Source: Bradyrhizobium sp. OK095 (GTDB taxonomy: Bacteria; Pseudomonadota; Alphaproteobacteria; Rhizobiales; Xanthobacteraceae). From it: a stretch of 64,000 nt of DNA. Shown here piece after piece: positions 43,462 through 53,051 of the stretch. The number at the start of each line of letters is the position of its first letter. The stretch's first letter is position 1. The notes below the pieces were generated by a model that saw nothing but the letters and a program-made list of their open reading frames with translations, was not told the DNA's origin and ran no database searches. The DNA is taken from positions 806,001 through 870,000 of the forward strand of contig NZ_FOBX01000001.1 in NCBI RefSeq assembly GCF_900109945.1. Direction: 5' to 3'. The position numbers and the translations under genes were made by a program.

Positions 43462-44655
43462 TCACACCACCTTGGCGTCCTTGAGCCCTGCGATCTCGTC
43501 GGCGCCGAAGCCGAACTCTTTCAACACCTCGTCGGTCTGCTCGCCGAATTCCGGTGGCCGCGCCACCATCTTGCTCGGCGTGCGCGACAGTGTCACGGGC
43601 TGGCCGACCAGGCGGATGTGGCGATCCTCGTCGTTCGGCACGTCCTGCGCGATGCCGAGATGCTTGACCTGGGCGTCCTCGAACATCTGGTCGATGGCAT
43701 AGATCGGCCCGCAGGGTACGCCGGCGTCGTTGAACTCGCGGACCCAGGTCTCGGTCGATTTGGTCAGGGTGCGCTTCTCGATCTCGGCGTTGAGCGCGTC
43801 GCGGTTCTTGGAGCGGGCAGGGGCCGTCGCGTAGTCGGGATGGCTGTAGAGCTCGGGCGCGCCGATCGACTGCGCGCAGCGTTCCCAGATCCGTCCGCCG
43901 GTCGTGGCGATGTTGATATAGCCGTCCGAGGTCCTGAACACGCCGGTCGGGATGCTGGTCGGGTGGTTGTTGCCGGCCTGTTTGGCCACTTCCTTCTCCA
44001 TCAGCCAGCGCGCGGCCTGGAAGTCGAGCATGAAGATCTGGGCCTGCAGCAGCGAGGTCTGCACCCACTGTCCCTTGCCGGAGACCTCGCGCTCGAGCAG
44101 CGCGGTGAGGATGCCCATGGCGCAGAACAGGCCGGCGGTGAGGTCGGCGACGGGGATGCCGACCCGCATCGGACCCTCGCCCGGCGCACCGGTGATCGAC
44201 ATCAGCCCGCCCATGCCCTGCGCGATCTGATCGAAGCCCGGCCGCTTGTGGTAGGGACCGTCCTGGCCGAAGCCGGAGATGCTGCCATAGACGATGCCGG
44301 GATTGATCGCGGCGAGGCTCTCATAGTCGATGCCCAGCTTCTTCTTCACGTCGGGCCGGAAGTTCTCGACCACGACGTCGGCCTTGGCGGCGAGGCGCTT
44401 GAACACGGCAAGCCCGCGCGCGTCCTTCAGGTTCAGCGTCATCGCCCGCTTGTTGCGGTGCAAATTCTGGAAGTCGGACCCCCGCCGCGGTCCCCCCGGC
44501 TGCTCGCCGCCGGAATCCTCGGTCAGCGCGTCAATCTTGATCACAGTGGCGCCCCAGTCCGCCAGTTGCCGCACGCAGGTGGGCCCGGATCGGACGCGGG
44601 TCAGATCGAGCACGGTGAAGCGCGACAGGGCTTCCGAGGCATGCGGAAAGGGCAT
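43462..44655 (-). CDS. Family III CoA-transferase (CaiB/BaiF)
   Basis: 397 residues. Class III CoA-transferase features: FTVLDLTRVRSGPTCVRQLADWGATVIKID at the N-terminus (as a block, ~12-41), the NLHRNKRAMTLNLKD segment, and GPMRVGIPVADLTAG, which carries the catalytic aspartate of the family. C-terminal domain with IPTGVFRTSDGYINIA and NDAGVPCGPIYAIDQMF. Such enzymes swap CoA between carboxylates (formyl-CoA/oxalate, succinyl-CoA/hydroxyacids). Stand-alone unit; substrate unknown. Confidence 0.9.
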   Translation of the reverse strand: MPFPHASEALSRFTVLDLTRVRSGPTCVRQLADWGATVIKIDALTEDSGGEQPGGPRRGSDFQNLHRNKRAMTLNLKDARGLAVFKRLAAKADVVVENFRPDVKKKLGIDYESLAAINPGIVYGSISGFGQDGPYHKRPGFDQIAQGMGGLMSITGAPGEGPMRVGIPVADLTAGLFCAMGILTALLEREVSGKGQWVQTSLLQAQIFMLDFQAARWLMEKEVAKQAGNNHPTSIPTGVFRTSDGYINIATTGGRIWERCAQSIGAPELYSHPDYATAPARSKNRDALNAEIEKRTLTKSTETWVREFNDAGVPCGPIYAIDQMFEDAQVKHLGIAQDVPNDEDRHIRLVGQPVTLSRTPSKMVARPPEFGEQTDEVLKEFGFGADEIAGLKDAKVV

Positions 44656-44787
44656 CTTTTAAGGCTCCGGGACAGATTGCGAGCCCACCATAGTGCCGAA
44701 ACATCATGCGGCAAGCCGGCCTCGACGCGGATGCCGCCTGTCGAAATGCGGTGCCTGACGGGGGCTTGCTGCGATGCGTGATAAGGA

Positions 44788-45114
44788 TCAGCGCGACAGG
44801 CGCTTCAACGCGGCGCGCGCCTGTTCTGCCAGCGGATCATCGCCATGGCGCGCAATGAACAGCTCGAACGCCTCCCGCGTGCCCGTCCGTCGGGCGGCTT
44901 CATATTCCTCCGTCACCGCGACGGAAGGGTCGCGGGCCATCGGCATGGCGGGGGCACGTCCCGTTTTGGCAGTTTCCGTGACATTTTCCTTGGCGACGTC
45001 GTCCGCCCTCGCTTTCCCGACCATGACAGACTGTTCTCCGAAGGGCAGATGGTCCGGCCCGGCGAGTACCGCCAGGACCCCGATCAGACCGGTTGAAAAT
45101 GAGCCTAGTTTCAT
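44788..45114 (-). CDS. Small exported protein of unknown function
   Basis: 108 residues from ATG 45114 with AAGGGAAATC just upstream. The N-terminus (MKLGSFSTGLIGVLAVLAG) could be a signal peptide. The C-terminal 45 residues (EYEAARRTGTREAFELFIAR, then HGDDPLAEQARAAL) resemble a single tetratricopeptide-type helical hairpin. I do not recognise a family. Divergent from the M10 protease gene by 194 bases. Confidence 0.65.
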   Translation of the reverse strand: MKLGSFSTGLIGVLAVLAGPDHLPFGEQSVMVGKARADDVAKENVTETAKTGRAPAMPMARDPSVAVTEEYEAARRTGTREAFELFIARHGDDPLAEQARAALKRLSR

Positions 45115-45308
45115 GATTTCCCTTACAAATCATACCGGCCGGCCATCTCGCCGCTGACCCGTATCACTACGGGATTTGATGCTCGACAGGCCATTATGGA
45201 AGGGGTGAGGGCCAGGACGCCAAATTTTAACCAAACGTATAACTCTCAAGCTAGAATCATCTACCCCGCGCTACGAATCGTGCGCGATGCGTTGCTCTGG
45301 AGAGTCCG

Positions 45309-48300
45309 TTGGCCACCTCTGTCACTGTCAGTGCCACCAACAATGCCGATATCGATGGCCTGCTCTCCGGATTCAAATGGACGGGGACGATCAGCTACAG
45401 CTTCCCTGACTCGCCGACCGACTATTCCAGTCCTTATAACGGCGGCAACAGCGAGCCGACCTCGTCAACCTTCGCCTCGGCGCCGAGCGCGATGCAGTCA
45501 GCGATCAACTACGCGATCGGGCTGATCCTCAGCTACACCAACGCCAACATCACGTATGCGGGCACCAACGGCGCCGACATCATGATCGCGCAGTCGTCTG
45601 CGGCCAATCCGACCTCCTACGCGTACTACCCCGGCAACTATGCGGCTGGCGGCGACGTCTGGTTCGGGACCAAATACAATTATTCGCTGGCCCAGCTCGG
45701 CAATTACTATTTCACGACGGCGCTGCACGAGCTCGGCCACGCGTTCGGCCTCAAGCACAGCCAGGAGACCGGCGGCCCCGCCAATGTCGCGGTGCCGAGC
45801 GCGCATGACGACAGCGAATACACCGTCATGAGCTATCGCAGCTATGTCGGCGCTTCGACGACCAGCGGATACACCAACGAGGCGTACGGATATCCGCAGA
45901 CCTATATGGCCAACGATATCCTCGCGCTGCAAACGATGTACGGCGCGAACTACGCGACCCAGAGCGGGGCCACCGTCTACACCTGGAGCGCGACCACGGG
46001 GCAGGAGTTCATCAACGGCGTCGGACAGCTTGCGCCGGGCGGCGGCACCGGCGGCTCGGCCAACCGCATCTACGAGACGATCTGGGACGGCGGCGGCGTC
46101 GACACTTACGACCTGTCCAACTACACGACGAACCTGAGCATCAACCTCAACCCCGGCACATCGTCGGTGTTCTCCACCGTGCAACTGGCCAATCTCGGTG
46201 ACGGCCATTACGCCTCGGGCAACGTCTACAACGCGTATCTCTATAACGGTGATGCGCGCTCCTACATCGACAACGCGACCGGCGGCTCCGGCAACGACAC
46301 CATCCTCGGCAACGCCATTGCCAACGTGCTCAACGGCGGGGCGGGCAACGACACCATTACTGGCGGCGGCGGAAACGACACCATCATCGGCGGCTCCGGC
46401 ACCGATACCGCGGTGTATTCGGGCAACCGGGTGAATTACGGCATTACTTACAATTCGAGCACGCAGACGTTTACCTTCGTGGATCTGCGCTCCGGTTCCC
46501 CCGACGGCACCGATACCGTCACGGGCGTCGAGAATTTCCAGTTCGCCGACACCGCGCTCTCCAGCACGACACTGATCACCCAGGTCGGGAACCTCACCGT
46601 CGAGGCGATCGGCACGACCAGCTTCGTGCAGCTAAACGGCTCCTATTATCTCAATCCGACCGCGGGCGGCACGGGTCCGACGCTGAAGGACTCTGGTGGC
46701 ACGCCTGTCGTGGTTGGGACGTTGTCCGCACTCGTGCCGCTCGGCGCCGAGCAGGTCGGAAGCGGATATTACGTTGCCTGGAAATCGGTGACTTACGACC
46801 AATATGTGGTCTGGAACGTCGACAGCAGCGGCACCAGGAGCGCCTTCGACGTCGCGTCCTACGTCTCAGGGACGAGCTATGCTCTGGAATCGCTGGAGAC
46901 CACGTTCCATCAGGATTTGAATGGTGACGGCACGATCGGTGTTGTGACGACGACGATCGAGGCGTTCGGCGCAACGAAGCTTGTGCAGGTTGCCAACAAC
47001 TATTTCTTCAATCCTGTCGCCGGCGGGACCGGACCTGCGCTGTTGTACAACGGCTTCGCCGTCCTACCAGGTCAGTTCGCCGGGGTGACCCCGATCGCTG
47101 CCGAGCACACCGCGACCGGTTACGAGGTGGCATGGCACATTGACGGGACCAGCAATTATGGAGTCTGGTATACCGACAGCAGCGGCAATTATCTTTCCAA
47201 CATCGGTGTGGTGTCGGGAACCAGCACTACGCTGGAAACGCTGGAGTCCAGTTTCCATCAGGATTTAAACGGAGACGGTGTCATCGGCGTTCCGACGACG
47301 GTGATCGAATCTGCCGGCTCGACCAGCCTGACGCTGATCGGCAGCAACTACTTCATGAATCCCGTCGCCGGCGGGACCGGGCCCGAGCTGATGTTCAACG
47401 GCTCCGCGGTGGTTCCGGGTCAGTTCGCCGGCGTGACCGCGATCGGAGCCGAACACACCGCAACCGGCTACGAGGTGGCGTGGCATATCGACGGCACCAG
47501 CAATTATGGAGTCTGGTACACCGACAGCAGCGGCAACTATCTTTCCAACATCGGGGTGGTGTCGGGCACCAGCAGCACGCTGGAAACGCTGGAGTCCAGT
47601 TTCCATCAGGATCTGAACGGAGACGGTATCATCGGCGTTCCGGCGACGGTGATCGAGTCTGCCGGCTCAACCAGCCTGGCTCTGGTCGGCGGCAACTACT
47701 TCATGAATCCTGTCGCCGGCGGGACCGGGCCCGAGCTGATGTTCAACGGCTCCGCGGTGGTTCCGGGTCAGTTCAGTGGCGTCACCGCGATCGGCGCCGA
47801 ACAGACCGCGACAGGCTACGAGGTGGCATGGCACATCGACGGCACCACCAATTATGGAGTCTGGTACACTGACAGCAGTGGCAATTATCTTTCCAACATC
47901 GGTGTGGTGTCGGGGACCAGCAATGTGCTGGAATCGCTGGAGCCTAGTTTCCAGCAGGATCTGAACGGGGATGGCGTCATCGGCGTCGCTGCCGCAGTGG
48001 GGACAGTAATCGAGTCTGCCGGTTCGACCAACCTGACGCAGGTCGGCAGTAACTACTATCTCTACAGTGGCGGCACAGGGCCTGAGCTGAAATTTCAAGG
48101 CGTGCCGGTCGTGGCGGACCAGTTTCCGGGCATTACGCCGATCGGTGGCGAACAGACCTCGACTGGCTATGAGGTGGCGTGGAAAGTTGCAGCGACCAAC
48201 CAATATGGCGTCTGGTACACGGACACGAATGGTAACTACCTCTCGAACATCGGCCTGGTGTCGGCAACGAGCAGCACGCTGGAATCGCTCGAGACCAGCT

Positions 48301-48557
48301 TCCACCAGGATCTGAACGGCGACGGTACGATCGGCATTCCGGCGGCGAGCCCGATGGCGGCAAGCGACAGCGCTTGGCTCCACGAGTTCTTCGCTGCCCC
48401 CGGTGGCACGTCCCTGACCGACCTCCAGCATGCGGCGCAGACCGGCAACTTCCAATCGCAGCCCGAATTGAGCGTCACGCCCGACGCTCACGATGTGGGC
48501 GCGTATCTGACGCAGTTCCTTTTGGCTCAGTCGCACGCCGACTTGTTCGGTCACTAG
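45309..48557 (+). CDS. Serralysin-like M10 metalloprotease with RTX and tandem EF-type repeats
   Basis: 1082 residues from a TTG at 45309 that has GGAGAG 4-5 bases upstream. Catalytic zinc motif HELGHAFGLKH (140-150) and Met-turn VMSYRSY (Met174), as in peptidase M10/serralysins; there is no propeptide. RTX calcium repeats at ~325-367 (GGSGNDTIL, GGAGNDTIT, GGGGNDTII). Residues ~428-1010 are five tandem ~116-residue repeats, each ending in a DLNGDGxIG calcium-loop-like motif; repeats 2-4 are nearly identical. A non-repeat tail (~1015-1082) may hold the type I secretion signal. Predicted to be a secreted calcium-dependent protease. No inhibitor or exporter gene is adjacent. Confidence 0.88.
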   Translation: MATSVTVSATNNADIDGLLSGFKWTGTISYSFPDSPTDYSSPYNGGNSEPTSSTFASAPSAMQSAINYAIGLILSYTNANITYAGTNGADIMIAQSSAANPTSYAYYPGNYAAGGDVWFGTKYNYSLAQLGNYYFTTALHELGHAFGLKHSQETGGPANVAVPSAHDDSEYTVMSYRSYVGASTTSGYTNEAYGYPQTYMANDILALQTMYGANYATQSGATVYTWSATTGQEFINGVGQLAPGGGTGGSANRIYETIWDGGGVDTYDLSNYTTNLSINLNPGTSSVFSTVQLANLGDGHYASGNVYNAYLYNGDARSYIDNATGGSGNDTILGNAIANVLNGGAGNDTITGGGGNDTIIGGSGTDTAVYSGNRVNYGITYNSSTQTFTFVDLRSGSPDGTDTVTGVENFQFADTALSSTTLITQVGNLTVEAIGTTSFVQLNGSYYLNPTAGGTGPTLKDSGGTPVVVGTLSALVPLGAEQVGSGYYVAWKSVTYDQYVVWNVDSSGTRSAFDVASYVSGTSYALESLETTFHQDLNGDGTIGVVTTTIEAFGATKLVQVANNYFFNPVAGGTGPALLYNGFAVLPGQFAGVTPIAAEHTATGYEVAWHIDGTSNYGVWYTDSSGNYLSNIGVVSGTSTTLETLESSFHQDLNGDGVIGVPTTVIESAGSTSLTLIGSNYFMNPVAGGTGPELMFNGSAVVPGQFAGVTAIGAEHTATGYEVAWHIDGTSNYGVWYTDSSGNYLSNIGVVSGTSSTLETLESSFHQDLNGDGIIGVPATVIESAGSTSLALVGGNYFMNPVAGGTGPELMFNGSAVVPGQFSGVTAIGAEQTATGYEVAWHIDGTTNYGVWYTDSSGNYLSNIGVVSGTSNVLESLEPSFQQDLNGDGVIGVAAAVGTVIESAGSTNLTQVGSNYYLYSGGTGPELKFQGVPVVADQFPGITPIGGEQTSTGYEVAWKVAATNQYGVWYTDTNGNYLSNIGLVSATSSTLESLETSFHQDLNGDGTIGIPAASPMAASDSAWLHEFFAAPGGTSLTDLQHAAQTGNFQSQPELSVTPDAHDVGAYLTQFLLAQSHADLFGH
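46590..48338 (+). repeat. Five tandem ~348-base coding repeats
   Basis: The DLNGDG-encoding segments begin at 46914, 47262, 47610, 47958 and 48309, giving periods of 348, 348, 348 and 351 bases. Units 2 to 4 share long identical stretches, e.g. around GTCGCCGGCGGGACCGG, while the first and last units are more divergent. All are in frame with the protease gene. Confidence 0.92.
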
Positions 48558-48631
48558 CTCTTCCATCGCCGAAGCGGGGCTGATCTGGCGATCGACCGAA
48601 GCCGGTCGTGCCTCGCGCTTCAACGGGACGC

Positions 48632-48653
48632 GCGGAAAGAGGCGACTTTCCGC
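48632..48653. terminator. Possible hairpin terminator after the protease gene
   Basis: GCGGAAAG (48632-48639), 6-base loop, CTTTCCGC (48646-48653), 75 bases past the stop. No T-run follows, so this is weak. Confidence 0.35.
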
Positions 48654-48761
48654 CACGACCTGGCTTTCGGACATTCAGGCCCTGACGCATCTTGCGTCGC
48701 GGACGGCGATCCCGCTAGGAGAATAGGGTTTCGATCTTCACTCCAGGCGCGAGGAGGCATC

Positions 48762-49688
48762 TTGCGGGCAACGTCGTTTCACAAGGGAATCCATTGTGGC
48801 GCGTCGGACATCGTTCCGGCACTCGATGCCTGTCCGATTTGTCTATCGTCCGAGCCGCGCGAAGCGGTCTTTCAGATTCAGGCTGCGCCCGACATCGCCA
48901 TGCTCAAATGCGGCAGATGCCGCGGCTGTTCGGCATCGCACATGCCGAAGGGCGATCTGCTCGCCAGGTACTATGCGCAGTATTATGCAGACACCGAGCT
49001 GAGGACCACGACATCGGATACGGGTTACTTCGCGCGTCACGTGACAGCGCCAATGTCCGGCCTGGTTGGGGCGCGCCCGCTACGCATTCTCGATTATGGC
49101 GGTGGTGATGGGAGCGTTGCCTACGCGATAGCAAAAGGGCTCCTGGACAAGTCCGGCGATTGCGGCATCCACATTGACGTCGTTGATTTCGAGGCGCCGC
49201 GCGCATCCGGCGACGGACGCATAACCCTGCAAGGCTGCAAGGAGCTTCGCGACGTTGGAGGCGATTATGACCTCATCCTCGCCAGTGCGGTACTGGAGCA
49301 TGTTCCGCAGGTGAACGCCGTCATTCGCACGTTGGCGACGTTAGCGCGGCCGGGGGCATATTTCTACGCCAGAACCCCGTTCATGATCCCACTGGCACGC
49401 CTGATCCGGAAGTTCGATCTGACTTATCCCGCCCATGTTCATGACATGGGGAGCTCGTTCTGGAATCGATTCGTCCAGACCTTTGAGCTGAAGGCCGAGA
49501 CGATCGTCTCGCGCGCCTCACTGATCGAGACGACCCTTCTTGAAGCGCCGGCGCGAACAATCGCGGCCTTCGTGATGAAGCTGCCCTCTCATCTGGAATT
49601 GGCAGTGAGGCGGCCCGGGCCAATGGACCCGATCTGGACGCTGGTGGGCGGCTGGGAGGTTGTCCTGCGCTTCAAACGTGACCGGTAA
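48762..49688 (+). CDS. SAM-dependent methyltransferase with N-terminal zinc-ribbon
   Basis: 308 residues from a TTG at 48762, chosen because GAGGAGG ends five bases before it. The N-terminus has paired cysteines (DACPICLSSEP ... LKCGRCRGC, ~23-55), the layout of Methyltransf_13/C-methyltransferase zinc sites. SAM motif I is LRILDYGGGDGSVAYAIA (~105-120), and LILASAVLEHVPQ is the later motif. Methyltransferases of this class commonly modify sugars or polyketides. It converges on the three-gene glycan operon (15-base gap) and is probably related in function. Confidence 0.85.
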   Translation: MRATSFHKGIHCGASDIVPALDACPICLSSEPREAVFQIQAAPDIAMLKCGRCRGCSASHMPKGDLLARYYAQYYADTELRTTTSDTGYFARHVTAPMSGLVGARPLRILDYGGGDGSVAYAIAKGLLDKSGDCGIHIDVVDFEAPRASGDGRITLQGCKELRDVGGDYDLILASAVLEHVPQVNAVIRTLATLARPGAYFYARTPFMIPLARLIRKFDLTYPAHVHDMGSSFWNRFVQTFELKAETIVSRASLIETTLLEAPARTIAAFVMKLPSHLELAVRRPGPMDPIWTLVGGWEVVLRFKRDR

Positions 49689-49703
49689 GGTCGACCCCAC
49701 GCG

Positions 49704-50717
49704 TCACCGCTGCTGGAGGAAGTCGGCATTTTCGTTTCGATTGCGCGACAGCGTCAGATTGCGCAGATCCCTGACGAAATAGAGCGGCCGCCGTTTGGCC
49801 TCGTCGAGACACTTCCCGACGTAAATGCCGACCACCCCCGTCATGAAGATCTGGACACCGCCGATGGCGATGATGGCAACGATCAGGCTTGTGTATCCCG
49901 GCACCTGAACAAAGCCGTACACGTGAGCGATCGCGATCCCGAGTCCCGCCAGCATCGCCACGGCCGCAATCACAAAGCCGGAAACCATCACGAGCCTGAG
50001 CGGAATCTGCGAATGCGCAAGGACCATGGTGCTGCCAAGCTTGACGAGCTTTTTCAGCGTGTAGGAGGATTCTCCATAGGTACGCGGATGGTGGGGAATC
50101 TCCACCTCCGTTGCTTCGAATCCCATAATGCTGAAGCTTGCGGGCAGGCAGCGCATCTGTTCCCGCATGTCGCGGAAGCCCGCGGCAATCTGGCTTGAGA
50201 AGATGCGGAAATTTCCGATGGTCCAGTCCATATCGAAGCCGGCCAGCATGCTGAAGGTCGTGTAGAACAGCCGCGATCCGATCCGCTTGATGACGCCATG
50301 CCCCTCCTTGCGTCGGGTCGCGATCGCCATGTCAAATCCTTCCAGCACCTTCGCATAGAGGCGCGGGATATCCTCGGGTGCGTCCTGAAGGTCGCAGTCC
50401 ATGACGACGTACCATCGCGCGTCGGCATAATCGATGCCTGCGGTGAGGGCGTAGTGCTGTCCGAAGTTTCGGCTGAGTTGAATGCCTTTGATTCGAGGGT
50501 CGCCGGTACACAATTCGGCAATAATAGGCCAGGCGTTGTCCGGCGCGCGGTCGTCCACGAGAACAATCGAGAAGTCAGACGTGATCGATTGAAGCGTTGC
50601 AACCAGCCGTGCGCTGAGCTCCCGCAAGACTTCGGCGCCCATATAGACCGGCACGATGACCGCGATCTCGTCGCGCGCCTCGCGCCGGCCCTGGCGATTG
50701 ATATTGATCTCGTTCAC
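49704..50717 (-). CDS. Membrane-anchored family 2 glycosyltransferase (DPM1/ArnC-like)
   Basis: 337 residues from GTG 50717, which follows AAGGA at 11 bases; a TTG at 50756 would overlap the previous gene. GT-A fold: AVIVPVYMGAEVL start, VLVDDRAPDNAW, and the metal-binding DCDLQD. QLSRNFGQHYALTAGIDYA is the signature of polyprenyl-phosphate glycosyltransferases (GtrB, ArnC, DPM1). Two C-terminal transmembrane helices (~240-262, 275-300) anchor it. It would transfer a sugar to undecaprenyl phosphate for later addition to a surface glycan. Third gene of a leftward operon. Confidence 0.9.
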   Translation of the reverse strand: MNEININRQGRREARDEIAVIVPVYMGAEVLRELSARLVATLQSITSDFSIVLVDDRAPDNAWPIIAELCTGDPRIKGIQLSRNFGQHYALTAGIDYADARWYVVMDCDLQDAPEDIPRLYAKVLEGFDMAIATRRKEGHGVIKRIGSRLFYTTFSMLAGFDMDWTIGNFRIFSSQIAAGFRDMREQMRCLPASFSIMGFEATEVEIPHHPRTYGESSYTLKKLVKLGSTMVLAHSQIPLRLVMVSGFVIAAVAMLAGLGIAIAHVYGFVQVPGYTSLIVAIIAIGGVQIFMTGVVGIYVGKCLDEAKRRPLYFVRDLRNLTLSRNRNENADFLQQR

Positions 50718-50733
50718 CTCAAGCCGGATCCTT

Positions 50734-51714
50734 TCAATCGAGATTGGTACCCTCAATCGCCGGCCGCGTCACCACCAGTTCGGTCGACGCCCGACATACG
50801 GTTGCATCATATACGGCCGCGCGATCCATTGGCACCCCCCGGGCAAGGTGTCTCACGATTCGTAGCGGATCATTGAATCCGACCGCCACGCGCATCGCCG
50901 TTGAGCCCGACAGCCTGGCGTTGATCTCGAAGATCTGAGGGCCGAGTTCGGGGTGAAGGCGAAGCTGAGCGTTCACCGCGCCCGCTCCTATGATCCTGGC
51001 GCCGAAATCTTCGATGAAACGCAGGATATCCGGCGAGCGGACGACCGTCGCACGGACCGTTCGTCCACTCTCCAGGGTTCGCTCCATCGCGATGGCGTCG
51101 CGCAGGATGCCGTTCCAATCGTAGAGAAATCCGATCGTTATCTCCGGGCCGTTGACGTAGCGCTGCAGGCAATAGTCGGGACGGCGCTCGGCCAGAAAAG
51201 CATCCAGGCTGCGGCGGTCGTCGAGGATCACGATGCCCTTGCTGCCTTGACCGTGCCGCGGTTTCGCGATCACTGGGAATTCCAGCTCTTGAGGAGCGTC
51301 CGCATCGCAGGTCGGCGGCGCATTCAGACCGTGGGCCGCAACAAAGGCCGCGGTGGCGAGCTTGTCGTCTGCAGCTTCGATCAGGTCGGCCGGTGCAAGC
51401 GCTACCTTCACTCCTGCGGTTTCGAATCGATTCCGTTCACGCGACAGCAGGATGATTTCGGAATCGATGCCCGGCAGGAGAACGTCGATCTTGTTTGCGC
51501 GCAGTTGCGATACGAGAGTATCGAGATATTGGGGGGCGGCGACCACGGGCAGCCTGGTAAATACATCGACCATATGCCTGGCCGGACAGTCATCTCCGGC
51601 GTCGGTGCCGAGAAGCCAGATGTCGTCCTGTCCGTTCAGTGCGGCCCGCAGGCCCTGGATCGCACCCAGTCCGACGTCGCCGCTGATGCCTGTTATTGCC
51701 ACCCTGATGGTCAT
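50734..51714 (-). CDS. ATP-grasp carboxylate-amine ligase-like protein
   Basis: 326 residues from ATG 51714, overlapping the epimerase stop as ATGA. An N-terminal Rossmann-like pre-ATP-grasp domain (VAITGISGDVGLGAIQGL) is followed by ATP-grasp elements: FPVIAKPRHGQGSKGIVILD (lysine and glycine-rich loop) and QIFEINARLSGSTAM (metal-binding Glu/Asn). This resembles carbamoyl-phosphate-synthase-like and PylC-like ligases found in polysaccharide clusters, which form amide bonds on sugars. The reaction is inferred from family, not shown. Confidence 0.82.
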   Translation of the reverse strand: MTIRVAITGISGDVGLGAIQGLRAALNGQDDIWLLGTDAGDDCPARHMVDVFTRLPVVAAPQYLDTLVSQLRANKIDVLLPGIDSEIILLSRERNRFETAGVKVALAPADLIEAADDKLATAAFVAAHGLNAPPTCDADAPQELEFPVIAKPRHGQGSKGIVILDDRRSLDAFLAERRPDYCLQRYVNGPEITIGFLYDWNGILRDAIAMERTLESGRTVRATVVRSPDILRFIEDFGARIIGAGAVNAQLRLHPELGPQIFEINARLSGSTAMRVAVGFNDPLRIVRHLARGVPMDRAAVYDATVCRASTELVVTRPAIEGTNLD

Positions 51715-52601
51715 GCGGGAATATCCCGCAGATTGTCGCGCAGCGACCGAAAGCGAGCATGGTACCGCTTGGCAAGCCGATTCTCGAAGACTGGAACCGG
51801 ACAATCGATGTCGTCCGTCTCGTCGACGGTCGTGCTCGAACTTCCGAGTACGGTTCGAACCAGATCAGCGAGTTCGAACAATCCGCAGCTATCGTCTGAG
51901 AATGCGTTGAGTACGGGCTCGGACCTGCCAATCGCATCCCCGGCCATGGCAAGGGCAAGGGATGCGACGTCCATGACATGAACGAAGTTCTGGCGATAGG
52001 CGCGCGGTCCCCGAAGCACTATCGGCTCGTTTTGCCGCGCGCGGCGAACCAATACCGGCAATAACGTCGTGCCTACCATTCCGGATCCGTAGATCGACGA
52101 TGCGCGCAGGTGACAGACCGAGACGTCCGGTCGTTGTCGCGCCACGTCATCGAGAGCGATCTCTACTCGTCGCTTGCTGTGCGCGTAGGAATCGGGCGCA
52201 ATCTCATTCTCGTCAATGACTTCGGCTTTTTCCGAGATCAACCAATCCGCCGAACTCGGGCGCCGATAGACGGCAATGCTGGAGACATGAACCAGGCGGC
52301 GCAGCGGTTTTGCTTCCAGCAGGATGTCGGCGAGAGCGGCCGCTGCCTCGACATTATCGCGCGCAAACGCCGCCGAGCGCGACGGAATGGCTGCCGCGCA
52401 GTGGATGACCGTGCTGATCGTGTCCCAAGGCAGGCTACGCAACGCGGTTGGATCGCTGAGGTCGGCCGAGAAGTCGATGCCCGGCCCCGAGCGACGCGAA
52501 TGAGTTCGTATCTCCAAGCCGGCGGTTTTCGCCAGACGCGCAACGTGCGATCCGACGAACCCGGCTGCGCCGGTCACGAGAATAAAAGGATGCTTGTTCA
52601 T
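51711..52601 (-). CDS. NAD-dependent epimerase/dehydratase (extended SDR)
   Basis: 296 residues from ATG 52601; a GTG at 52625 is an alternative. Nucleotide motif GAAGFVGSH (~10-18) and IHCAAAIPS, SSIAVY and the catalytic Tyr/Lys in YAHSKRRVE. FVHVMDVASLALAMA near the C-terminus is typical of NDP-sugar epimerases/dehydratases. First gene of an operon with the ATP-grasp and GT2 proteins, so it likely makes a nucleotide sugar that the others modify and transfer. Confidence 0.88.
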   Translation of the reverse strand: MNKHPFILVTGAAGFVGSHVARLAKTAGLEIRTHSRRSGPGIDFSADLSDPTALRSLPWDTISTVIHCAAAIPSRSAAFARDNVEAAAALADILLEAKPLRRLVHVSSIAVYRRPSSADWLISEKAEVIDENEIAPDSYAHSKRRVEIALDDVARQRPDVSVCHLRASSIYGSGMVGTTLLPVLVRRARQNEPIVLRGPRAYRQNFVHVMDVASLALAMAGDAIGRSEPVLNAFSDDSCGLFELADLVRTVLGSSSTTVDETDDIDCPVPVFENRLAKRYHARFRSLRDNLRDIPA

Positions 52602-53051
52602 TTGGACAGGAAATACCAGTATCACGCCGCGTCACTTCCGCACAGGGGTGTCGCGATCGACGTGACAATGACGTGACACGCATGCGCGGCAGCCGGGTAG
52701 GGCAATTTCGCTGACTCTTTGTAATACGACTAGGTCATACGATCTGCGGGGCAGCGGAAAACGTAAGGCCTCCATCGAACCTTTTGCAAGGTTGCACAAC
52801 TTAACTATGGAAGGTTTTTGGTCGCGGGTTTCTACAGACGCTCGCCTCCAGATTTTGGCAGGGGCATTCGTTTTCCGAGAGCCCCGACGCATCGACCTTT
52901 CGAGCGTGGAAAGGGGGCCTCTCACCATTGAACGGTACAGGCTGTCCGAATTTTTCGTGGAAGTCGGGCCTAATACCTGCCCGGCGGCCCAAGTGTATAG
53001 TCACCCAAAGTCTTAGCAGTGAAGAACTTATCCCGCCAACGGAGGCAAATT
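52602..53051. other. Non-coding gap with divergent promoters
   Basis: 450 bases between the epimerase gene and the beta-helix gene. Visibly less GC-rich than its surroundings. No open frame with a ribosome-binding site, no hairpin with a T-run and no FNR box was found. Promoters for both flanking genes must lie here. Confidence 0.5.

Noticed and set aside
46590-48338. Regular repeats considered as a CRISPR array or transposon cluster
   Set aside because: Period is 348 bases, fully in frame inside a protein, with no short repeat/spacer alternation.
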